The notes under the pieces: model-generated
Told to the model about the DNA's origin: nothing
The model's database searches: none
The model's input: only the letters and a program-made list of their open reading frames with translations
Made by a program: the position numbers and the translations under genes
In this document: piece after piece, positions 55,901 through 64,000 of the stretch
Layout: every line of letters starts with the position of its first letter
Numbering within the stretch: the stretch's first letter is position 1
Assembly: GCF_964275005.1 (NCBI RefSeq)
Contig: NC_092690.1
Location: 7,064,336-7,128,335 of the forward strand
DNA length: 64,000 bases
Direction of reading: 5' to 3'
Source of the DNA: Diadema setosum
Taxonomy: Eukaryota; Echinodermata; Echinoidea; Diadematoida; Diadematidae

Positions 55901-58900
55901 GTGACATGTACTAAACATGTGCAAAATATGGGATTGATAGCCATTGTTGTTGTTCATCTATTGCACAGAAAGTAGTAGAAAGAAATGAAAAATAAAGACT
56001 AGAGATTGTAATTTGTCATCACTGACAAATTAAGGTGATCCGATTTCTTTTTTAATCAATGATTCGAGTCGTGATAGTGCAAAGTCTCAGCTACAACATA
56101 CTAAAATCTGAGAGAAATTCACCGAAGCATAAGTAAGATAGTGCTCGATAAAGAGAGTCATGTCAATTTTCACATCTAAAAAATTCCCTCCCATAGAGAT
56201 AACACGTCATAGCGAAAATAGAAAATATGACCTTTGACCCCACTTTGCACAGACAAGATGGCATCTGAGCAAAAAGTGGTTATTTTATGAAATGATCCCT
56301 GTAACATGGTCTTTACGTGTGCAAAATATGGGAAAGATAGGACATGTATTCACCAAGATACAGGATGAAACATCTATGACCTTTGACCCTAATTTACATA
56401 CCCAAGATGGCGTCTGATCAAGTCGTTGTTATTTTATGAAATAATGTTCGTGACATGAACTAAACATGTGCAAAATATGGTGGTGATAGGGTATGTTTTT
56501 CTTGAGTTATTGCACATAACGTTGCAAAAAGAAAGAAATATTTCAATACATCGAAGATAAACTTTAAATTCAAGTAACTTTTTTGACGTGATCCCGACAT
56601 CGTATGAAAAAACGAAGGGCACATTCACGATAGCCCAAAGTCTCAGCTACAGCATATTAAAATCTGGGAAAAATTCACCGAAGCATAAGTGAGCTAGTGC
56701 TCGATAAAGATAGTCATGTCAATTTTCACTTCCAGAAAAACTGCTCTCCCATAGAGATAACACGTAAACTGGTCAAATTTTACAAGGATACTTTCAATCC
56801 ATTTTTACGAGGTGATGACGTCATCCAATCAAAATCTTGTAATTATAAATATGAAAGAACATTAAATAAACTACAACATACTGAAAGTTAGGTGAAACTC
56901 GGCAAAGGACAAGTGAGATACGCTCGAGTGAACTTGAATTTTGATGACGTCATTTTGAAAATTTACTTTTTTTACTTTTTTAAGAAATTTGATATCTTTT
57001 AATCATTTTTTCAGTATCGCCAACCCATGAAATGATATGTACAACTCATCAGCTTTCAAAATATGTAAAGAAAATGGGGGGTCACCGTCCATCCTGACGA
57101 GTAAAATCGGATTTAAATTTGGCGGTTTTTTTGGCATTGTTGCACTGTATATCGCCATTGACGCGCGCGCGGAATTTCAACTTTGACGGGCCCGTATGAC
57201 GTCATATTGAGTCGGATTGACTTGAAACTTGGTAGAAACATTCTTTGACATTTCAGACATCCGATACGTGTGAAAAGACGGGAAATTTCTATTGCATATG
57301 AGCTGTGCGTGCGTATATGCGCGCGCGCGTACGCGTCCGTCGATTTTTTCTGAAATACTCCAAATGACCTGAAACGTGTGCAAAACAATTTTGAGCTCGA
57401 TTGGAGCATGTTAAAATTTCAACGCGCGCGTACGCGCTCGTTTACTATGAACGTGACTAAATTTTATGAAATATATCAATAGAGCTTGACTTGAACTATA
57501 TGATATGTAAATTTCATTGAGAAAATCCATTCCATTAATGAGATACGAATGTGAACGTGTTTTCAGATAATGACGTCATAGTGACGTCATGGTTGACTGA
57601 TCACAGTGATACATTAGATCTGTCGTCCTTATGACGTGATACATATATGGTATCAGTTTAGAAGTGATAGGTGAATGACTTTTAGAGTTAACCGCTGCAC
57701 AACATTTGAGGAGAAAGAAATAAAGAAGAAGAAGAAGAAGAAGAAGAAGAAAGAATCCGTACAGATACAATAGGTGATCCGAGAGGATACTCGGATCACC
57801 TAATGAAAGAAATGCATGAAATGGATATTGTTGCAGCCTCAATTTCTTTTTTGCTGTAACCGGAATTTCGTTAAAACCGTATTCGTTATACAAGGACTGC
57901 ACTGTAAAATGAAATACGTAACCGCACTACAAATGTTACCCAATAGATCATTCTGGGGCATCCACTTCAAAGCCTTTACGTTAGGTGGCAGCGTTATGTT
58001 GAGCTTGTCCGCCTCCTTCATATGCCATATGACTTTCTGATCGAGCTCGGCGAAGGCGTCGGCGAAGATGTTAAACAGGTCCGACTTCATCGATGTCATG
58101 TCGTCACCGAAAGTGAAGTAGGAGCCGAGGCTGAAAATGACGACTCCGTGGTCGCCAGAACTAGCCATGAACTTCTCCAAATCCTATGCGTTAACAACAC
58201 CATAAATAAAGAAACAGACAGATTAAAGTCAGAGATAGGAATATTGTTCATTAGAGTAAAATAATTTATGGGAAACTGATGAGATGTTAATCATCACCAT
58301 GTTCTTCTACAAAACTGTTATCGGTAAAGATTAAAAATCATCCTAACTAAAGTGGGAACCGATGTCAGGGCATCACGTTCTTAAATTCCTTATCTTCTAG
58401 ATTATCTTTTAATGTTTAACGTCAATATGTGACGAAGACATTGTTTGATTAACATCAAAGTCTAAAGTAGTTGTGAAGATTTCGTAGTAATGATTTCTTT
58501 AAACGAAAAAGGGCTTAAGTCAAAACTAATGATAAAGGGAAAAAATACTCTGATTGAGAATGTTTGCTCTGCAATGATCGAAAAGAGAGTTATGACATTT
58601 TCACATTGACGGTTTGTCTGATTTGTGTTAATTGATTGTGACCTATAATTCACTGTTTGGTGAAGATAACATATGTTTCTTTGTCTTATTGGACTGAACT
58701 TTGTACTGTTCTGATTGACTTCACCCTCCTCCCGAAAGTCAGGTTACACATTAACTGATGTCAACCTTCAATTCCAACCTGTATTCTCTTAATACTCATA
58801 AGTCTTTTATTAATTATCACTTTTTTTTTTTGTAACCATCAATCAATTCGCATGGAGCTTCATTAGTTTCCCTTGAAGCGCGACATGTTGGATATATTAC

Positions 58901-60545
58901 GTTTTCCATTGTGTTGATGGAAAAGTATTCTTACTGCAAAAAGGCAACAACAAAAAAATAAAAGTTTACAGAAGAATCTATGAGAATAATCGAGAGACAA
59001 TGACAACATGAACGCACTCATTTGCATGTTTTTTATAATAAACTATTGACTCTTCAGAGCTGTTTTATGGAAGCAATGGAAAATTAGATATAATTTCCAT
59101 TACAACGTATAATAACGTATTGCTTTAATTGTATGAATCTGGATTTATTTGCTGCGATATAACCCCATAAGGTGCCAGTTTCACGATTTTAGCCATCCAA
59201 CAGCACTAACAAAAATAAATAAGTTAAATTATATCCAATTATGGGTGCTAGATTTATCTCATACTGCAACGTGAAACTCAAATTTGACCAAAATTCAACA
59301 AAAAAAGCAAAAGTAAAAACTAGCATAAACACATAAAAAGATAAAAAGAGATGAAAATTTTGATCTCAAAACCACTCTACTCCATTTTGTTGTTGTTGTT
59401 GTTGGATTCCAACAATGAAATTAGTCAATGAAATTTCGGATATTTATGATTAAAGCTGCTACAAAACAAACACACTAACAACTCAAAATCTGGGATAGTT
59501 TTATTCATAAATCTAAGAATATTCCTTGTTACTGAAATTAAATTTTAATGTCATACTGAGGTATGAATGGAAGGGTTTTATTTTGCTCTATATAATAATT
59601 GAAGAATTATAAATGTGTTGTTGTTTTTTTCAAAATTCGCTCTATAAGCTCAATTTGCAATCAATCACTTCAAATGTTGTACATCACCTCAGACAAGGGT
59701 TGAGCGGGTCTTGCTGTCAGGCCTCCAGTCGGAATGATGTTTGGAGTAATTGGAATAGGAAAATCAAAAGCGAAGTCCGTGTTGACCAGCCATAGCATTA
59801 TGTCGTGTCTGATGACGTCAAACAATGTCTTACCCTCTGGATATAGATTGTGCTCGGCTATCAGGGCGTCGTAACTTTTCAAAGCGGAGGGATAGACGGC
59901 TCTGAACAGGCCGCTGAGGAAGGCATTGTGAAGTCGCTGGTAGAAGGTCATTCGCTGTGTTGCCCCTGACGTCATTTCCGGCATGATGGCCGGATAGAGG
60001 GGATTCCCCGCACTGAGGTTGATCGGGAAGACGATCCCGGTAACCGGTGACATTCCGATCAGAGGAATGCCACCGATTTTTGCTGCTATCAGTGGCGTGC
60101 AGATCCAAACAGTGTCGAGTATCATCACATCAAATTTCTGCTTTTTCAACTGCCCTATGACGTCATCATCTCGCAAGATATTCTTGCAGTCGTCTAAGAA
60201 TCCCGGCTCATATATCTCCACGTATTTTGCCATCTGAGTTGGTATTGGATCAAACATGATGTGCCTCATGCTGTTGAAGCGGTTCCGCACCTCTTCAATG
60301 GGGCCAGCGTGCTTGAAGATCACGAAGTTTAAATCCCGGTAGACTGGATCCTCTGCCCGGTGAGCGAAGGCCTCGGAAATGAGCATGGTGACCTTGTGAC
60401 CTCTGCCAGCGAGCACTTGACCTAGAAGGGACCCCGTCATGAAGTGACTTCCTGCACCATATTCTCCCGAGATGAGGATGTTACCACCATAGACTAACGT
60501 GGCCACCGTGCTAAGTAGAGCAGCTAACAAAGCAGTAGCGGCCAT
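49652..60545 (-). CDS. UGT: UDP-glycosyltransferase (UGT1/UGT2-like), 4 coding exons, complete
   Basis: Transfers a sugar from a UDP-sugar, usually UDP-glucuronate, to small lipophilic acceptors in the ER lumen (family knowledge). Exons 59688-60545, 57940-58183, 52076-52295 and 49652-49937 join in frame (phases 0, 1, 2) into 535 residues, the usual family length. Seen: signal peptide 1-20, catalytic His34 in GAGSHF and partner Asp144 in VMILDT, the donor-site signature from W360 (WMPQNDLLGHNKT, FMFHGGNNGLNE, GVPTVVIPLMGDQ with Asp402/Gln403), a membrane helix at about 494-515, and C-terminal KIKLS, an ER-retrieval KxKxx. All splice sites are GT-AG. An upstream in-frame GTG was not used as start; ATG 60545 has A at -3 and G at +4. 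Usual Asn after DQ-D is Thr406 here. Acceptor specificity cannot be read from sequence. Confidence 0.95.
51700..52060. mobile_element. UGT: Palindromic MITE family D, copy 3, at UGT intron 3 start
   Basis: TTAAGGTGGGG at the left and CAGTCCTTTAA at the right. The central palindrome AAAGGTGGGTCCCACCTTT (51864-51882) is the best preserved of the three copies, and TTTTCATCAAATAAAC matches the others. It ends 15 nt from the 5' splice site of UGT intron 3. Non-coding. Confidence 0.8.
52076..52295 (-). CDS. UGT: UGT exon 3 (signature exon, 220 nt)
   Basis: Acceptor TATTAG|GTCACAAT, donor GAAAA|GTACGT. Encodes HNKTRVFMFHGGNNGLNE through the GDQHDTGARV donor-sugar site to VLDNEK. The 220-nt length and phases equal those of the corresponding vertebrate UGT exon, an ancient intron pair. 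Confidence 0.95.
52720..55266. mobile_element. DNA element H: GGCGTAGCCAGG ends, 8-bp TSD, tandem array
   Basis: Perfect 8-bp flanking duplication CATCTTTA (52712-52719 and 55267-55274). Ends CAACGGCGTAGCCAGG and CCTGGCTACGCCAGTG are inverted with two mismatches. An oligo-G run (TTAGGGGGGGCGG) follows the left end and a long C-run (55237-55252) precedes the right end. The interior holds a tandem array (52783-54345) then AT-rich repeats with further G-runs. There is no transposase. An 8-bp TSD fits hAT- or P-type elements; the superfamily is inference. It lies in UGT intron 2. Confidence 0.85.
52783..54345. repeat. Six-unit tandem array inside element H (227-282 bp units)
   Basis: Each unit starts with a GA(A/G)C(C/A)CGAGCGAGCG-AGCG block (about 52783, 53017, 53244, 53515, 53791, 54071), then GAGGGTGTGGGAGGGG, the palindromic-like GGTGTCCCCCCTCCCAC, AAGAACT-TTTGCATTT, GTGCAATTTGATGCATG and TTTGCGCGTTTTATCGA. 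Units differ by a 45-bp segment (GTGAAACAGTCCCACTTG...) present in the last four. Short Pro-rich frames here are translations of the array, not genes. Confidence 0.9.
55365..57904. mobile_element. Pogo/Tc1-like non-autonomous element with TA target
   Basis: Flanked by TA (55363-55364 and 57905-57906). The left end CAGTGAACTCGCGTAATAACG and the right end, read inward as CAGTGCAGTCCTTGTATAAC, with GAA following both, form an inverted repeat typical of pogo/Tigger-type ends (TAACGAA). There is no transposase. Inside is a direct duplication of about 550 bp (55672-56210 and about 56222-56766), CG-rich CGCGCGCGTACGCG stretches (57160-57440) and an (AAG)n tract (57722-57750). It lies in UGT intron 2 and ends 35 nt from the exon 2 donor. 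Confidence 0.75.
55672..56766. repeat. Direct ~550-bp duplication with four DR1 (AGGTCA) sites
   Basis: TGACCTTTGACC recurs at 55679, 55828, 56228 and 56377, each followed within 40 bp by CCCAAGATGG or ACAAGATGGC. Each is, on the minus strand, two AGGTCA/GGGTCA half-sites one base apart. Both long copies also share ATTCACCGAAGCATAAGT and CATAGAGATAACACG. Confidence 0.85.
57940..58183 (-). CDS. UGT: UGT exon 2
   Basis: 244 nt, from acceptor CATAG|GATTTGGAG to donor TTGG|GTAACA. Encodes DLEKFMASSGDHGVVIFSLG through ALKWMPQNDLLG (residues 287-368, last codon split). It covers what are two exons (about 132 + 88 nt) in vertebrate UGT1A, so the internal intron is absent here. Confidence 0.93.
59688..60545 (-). 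CDS. UGT: UGT exon 1 (acceptor-binding half)
   Basis: 858 nt, residues 1-286: signal peptide MAATALLAALLSTVATLVYG, then GNILISGEYGAGSHF with catalytic His34, LAGRGHKVTML, FDVMILDTVW with Asp144, and WLVNTDFAFDFPIPITPN before the donor ...TCTGAG|GTGATG. One large first exon carrying the variable acceptor domain matches the size of vertebrate UGT first exons (about 860 nt). Confidence 0.95.
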
Positions 60546-61292
60546 TCTATTCACACGGCAAGGGATAGTACAATTATTGTGTGTGCAGGCGAGTGATCAA
60601 ACACGTGGAGTCAACCGAGGCACCTGTAATGCGGTTCGAACTTAAGTCATCATTATCCCATTCTGTGGCAATCGGCACTCACAGCACGCAAAGGGTTAAG
60701 TGGACGAGTTCCCCGGTGAACATAGGCCTACCTCTTGGTAGCTGCACCCTGGGAACGAAACGGGATAAGGGCCAGTCTCTACGCGGAATATTCACAACGT
60801 ATTAAATGAAGCAACTGCTCAACTCTTAATGTAGGGCCTTTGTCTTCGTGCGCTCATGACCAAAATGGATCGACAGCCCGTGAAATCGGGCTGCAGAGGG
60901 AGAGAGTTGAAACACTGTCCAAAGGTCAATACCGACACCGCACCGCGAACTTTTGCGGCTCTCTCTTCTTCTCTCTCTCTTACCCCCCCCCCCCCCCCTC
61001 CCTTCTCTCTCTCTCTCTCTCTCTCTCTGTCAGTCCTTCCTCTTTTTATTTCTTCTTTTTCTTTCTTTCTTTTTTTTTTTTTTTTGGGGGGGGGGGAGTG
61101 GGGTGACGCCCTCTATCATCGAGGTTTCCGATCGCATTGTCTCGCTCTGCAAGGACACCCAGAACCCGACCTACACCACTCGAATTAGCTGACATCCTAA
61201 TACTAGGTGTTACAAAAACACACATTTTCTACTTTTGATCCATAATAGTTCAAAAGCTATCAGATAACACTGCCATCTATATGAGTAATAGA
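60546..61292. promoter_or_regulatory. UGT: UGT upstream region
   Basis: Would hold the UGT promoter and 5' UTR (minus strand). A CACGTG E-box lies at about 60601-60606, 56 bp before the ATG. No TATA box at a credible distance was seen. Further upstream are C-runs, a (CT)n tract and T/G runs (60985-61096), whose Ser/Pro-rich frames are spurious. Confidence 0.3.
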
Positions 61293-61424
61293 CAGGCGCG
61301 CCGGAAGCAGTTTTGGATGGGGGGGGGGGGCAAACATTGGAGGGGGCTCAAGATTAGACCATGCATATTTTACACAATATACACATACACACACACACGC
61401 ACACACACGCACACACATCTATTT

Positions 61425-61490
<66 letters not shown>

Positions 61491-62812
61491 AAGTGGCGTA
61501 CGGTGGGTCGAAACATGGGGGGAACCATTAAGTAATTTTGACAGTCTTTATGCTTGTGCGTGTGTGCGTGAGCAATAATGGGACTACAATACATTACGGA
61601 ATGTGATACATTCAACAACGCAGTCATTGAGGAACATTGTAAGTTTTCCTTACATGGATTATGGAATGACGGTGTGAAACGATCGACAAATTATATACTG
61701 TCAGCAACATAAGGTGAATGGCATAACAATAAAATGCGAGCGAGCGAAGCGAGCGAACTTGAAAATTTTGATATTCTACAGTTCAAAAACTGGAGTTTTA
61801 ATTTTAGCTATATATTTCGCTTTGGAAATAAATGGGGGCGCATCGTGCGCAACTGCTGGCAATTATTGGCAGCAACATTAGGAGAATGGCATAACGATTC
61901 AATGCGAGCGAGCGAAGCGAGCAAGCTTGAAAATTTTGACATTCTACAGTCCCAAAACTGGGGTTTGTAGCTATATCTTTCACTTTGGAAATTAATGGGG
62001 CGGTGCATCGGGCGCAACTGCTAGCAATTACTGGCAGCAACATTAGGAGAATGGCATAACGATTCAATGCGAGCGAGCAAAGCGAGCGAGCTTGAGAATT
62101 TTGACATTTTACAGTCCAAAAACTCCCGTTTGTAGCTATATCTTTCGCTTTTGAAATTAAGGGGGGGCATCGGGCGCAACTGCTGGCAATTACTGGCAGC
62201 AACATTAGGAGAGTGGCATAACGATTCAATGTGAGCGAGCGAAGCGAGCGAGCTTGAAAATTTTGACATTTCACAGTCCCCAAACTCCTGTTTGTAGCTA
62301 TATTTATCTTTCGCTTTGGAAATTAAGGGGTGGGGGCATCGGGCGCAACTACTGGCAATTATACTGTCAGCAACATTAAGGAGAATGGCATAACGATTCA
62401 ATGCGAGCGAGCGAAGCGAGCGAGCTTGAAGATTTTGACATTCTAGAGTCCAACAACTGCCGTCGTAGCTATGTTTTTCGCTTTAGAAATTAAAGGGGAG
62501 GCGTACCGGGCTCAACTGCTGGATGCGAGCGAGCGAAGCGAGCGAGCTTGAAAATTTTGACATTTTACAGTCCAAAAGCTGCCGTTTGTAGCCATATTTT
62601 TCCCTTTTATTCATATATATACATATTTATTTTATTTTTTTGTTTATTCATTTATTTTTATTATTGCTATTATTATTATTTTTTTTTTTTTTGGGGGGGG
62701 GGGCTTTTTGGGGGGGCAAAAATGCGTTTTGCCCCCCCCCCCCATTTTTTGGATTGGGGGGGGCGGCCGCCCCCCCTGCCCCCCCCCCCCCCCTCCACTT
62801 CCGGCGCCTATG
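61293..62812. mobile_element. DNA element J: GGCGCCGGAAG ends, 8-bp TSD, tandem array
   Basis: Perfect 8-bp duplication GTAATAGA (61285-61292 and 62813-62820). The left end is CAGGCGCGCCGGAAGC and the right end CACTTCCGGCGCCTATG, inverted with small differences. G-run at 61319-61330; T/G/C-run complex at 62680-62793 before the right end. (CA)n and (TA)n tracts at 61378-61490. The interior is a six-unit tandem array. No transposase. Same architecture as element H. Confidence 0.85.
61733..62600. repeat. Six-unit tandem array inside element J (~165-bp units)
   Basis: GCGAGCGAGCGAAGCGAGCG (with slight variants) begins each unit at about 61737, 61904, 62068, 62231, 62402 and 62524, followed by CTTGAAAATTTTGACATT, ACAGTCC-AAACT, TAGCTATAT, GGGCGCAACTGCTGGCAATT and GGCAGCAACATTAGGAGAAT. 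The fifth unit is shortened. Minus-strand frames here are array translations. Confidence 0.9.
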
Positions 62813-62820
62813 GTAATAGA

Positions 62821-64000
62821 TAAATAGTGTACATTTAGTTGGACATGATTTGAATATGAAAGCAATAGATCTGTTTTAGAAATTAATCCATGATTAGTTT
62901 TGCAGTTATGTTCCAGACTTTGTTCAAACCTTCTGTACAAAACTTGAACTTTACACAGGAACCAGTGATTTGTATATGATTGTGTGCTTACAATGACCCT
63001 GAACAATGGACATGACTACAATGTACCACCTTTCAGAGCTCTGCTGACTACGCTTCTAGTTTTGGCCCCAAGTCACAAGAATACTTCATTAATAATTCAT
63101 GATGGATTGCCCTGGCCACTGCTAGTCTGAATTCATGGTAAAGGGTGAAATGCATGCACATAAAAACATAAGCACATGTTTCAAAGAAGGAGGAGGAAGA
63201 GGAGCAAAGAAGAAGAAAAGAAGAAGAAGAAAAAAAGATTGCCTCGCGTCAGATAAGATTATTTGTAATGCAGTATTTTATTTTTAACCTGAACAGGTAT
63301 TTCGTCTTTAAGTTCCTTGGCAAAATAGAATTGTTGTTTTATTTTGCTTCTGTGAATAGTGCCTGACGCAGTGCCACTCCCAGAAATCGATGAAAGTTCA
63401 GAAACTGCTCAATGAAGTGGTATCTTTGCGAGTTAGAGCTAGCCTACATACCGTCAAACAAATCGATTTGAATAGTCGACTCTCGTGTTAAAAAATATTG
63501 TGAGTGTGTGTGTGTGTTGAGGGGGGGGGGGGTCGGAAATCCTCTCCAATTGTGCAGAGTCCGAGCGAAACAAAATGTAACAATCACCTTGGCCTCTGGT
63601 TATTTGTTCACTTCGTGCAATAGGCCATCGTAAGGTGCAATACAACAACATTGAATACTGTCCTATACTCTTGTGGTGCTCTGTTTATGGTCCAGAGCAG
63701 GGCATAGCTCATTCAGGATGTTTGACGTTATTACAAGCTGTAAAGACCCAAAAATTTAGCAACTTGTGACCACCAAGGCCAGATTATCATAAGAAAGGTT
63801 TTGTGATTAAAGACCCATTTCTCTGTCGTCTCGGATTTCAAAATTGTTACAAGAAGTTGTTTATTCAAGACGTCTAATATAATTATGTTAACATACACAA
63901 TATCGTTCGGAATCACATTTCGTATTCAAATTTGCGTTCACATCACAGCACCTCTCAAACTAAAGTCAATAAAGCCGTTATAGACTTTATCGCACAGTAG
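62821..64000. other. Unassigned sequence at window end
   Basis: A GAAGAA-rich run at 63187-63235, a TG tract then G-run at 63500-63532. No gene or element was recognised. Confidence 0.4.

Noticed and set aside
60840..61192. Ser/Pro/Phe-rich frames of 79-110 codons
   Set aside because: Driven by C-run, (CT)n and T/G homopolymers.
61804..62401. Minus-strand 69-159-codon frames with repeated SQARSLRSLALNRYA
   Set aside because: Array translation in element J; the frames overlap one another and have no start or splice context.
49652..64000. Possible second UGT gene copy
   Set aside because: All UGT-like blocks join into one complete gene without duplication of any segment.
1..64000. CRISPR array, bacterial operons, Shine-Dalgarno sites
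   Set aside because: Spliced gene, LINEs, SINE and microsatellites show eukaryotic DNA; no regular spacer-repeat pattern was seen.

Overview
The window is eukaryotic nuclear DNA with one convincing protein-coding host gene in 64 kb and a very dense load of transposon debris. The mix (two Penelope-like elements, CR1/L2-like and I-like LINEs, palindromic elements carrying an ATGCCTCCG/CGGAGGCAT hairpin followed by CCGTCCGTCCGT, abundant TA microsatellites) and a gene with the vertebrate-like exon plan of UDP-glucuronosyltransferase suggest a marine invertebrate deuterostome, most likely an echinoderm. The species is inference.

Host gene: 49652-60545, minus strand, is a complete UDP-glycosyltransferase. 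Four exons (858, 244, 220 and 286 nt) join in frame into 535 residues with signal peptide, catalytic His/Asp, the C-terminal donor-sugar signature, one membrane helix and a KxKxx tail. Its three introns (1504, 5644 and 2138 nt) hold a palindromic MITE, a 2.5-kb element with an 8-bp target duplication and a six-unit tandem array, and a 2.5-kb pogo-like element whose internal repeats carry four AGGTCA-type direct repeats.

Layout: 1-4.3 kb, a foldback and two head-to-tail CR1/L2-like LINE remnants on the minus strand; 4.7-7.7 kb, two large foldback elements flanking an acidic Asp/Gly/Ser repeat ORF; 7.8-12.1 kb, a 0.7-kb tandem duplication that copied the 3' end of a dead LINE; 13.3-19.2 kb, more inverted-repeat elements; 19.6-30.5 kb, mostly unique AT-rich DNA with a palindromic ACGAACCGACGC repeat, a 551-bp tandem duplication with an exon-like segment, and a tRNA-Thr-like gene; 31.6-35.3 kb, a Penelope-like 3' fragment with 137-bp inverted arms abutting an I-like LINE with an intact YADD motif; 36-38.2 kb, MITEs and a tRNA-derived SINE; 40.3-42.3 kb, a second Penelope-like fragment with 360-bp inverted arms; 42.3-47.2 kb, a TA-embedded MITE, a cluster of a CACGGACGTTCGT motif and an AGGTCA-rich repeat; 49.6-60.5 kb, the UGT gene; 61.3-62.8 kb, a second 8-bp-TSD element with its own six-unit array.

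Most interesting signals: (1) two unrelated-sequence elements (52720-55266 and 61293-62812) share one architecture: short CA...TG inverted ends, perfect 8-bp target duplications, oligo-G/oligo-C flanks, and six tandem units that each carry the same GCGAGCGAAGCGAGCG-type core; (2) both Penelope-like fragments carry foldable hammerhead-ribozyme candidates, one present on opposite strands in both arms of the second fragment; (3) transposons sit 15-35 nt inside two UGT introns and bring DR1-type sites.
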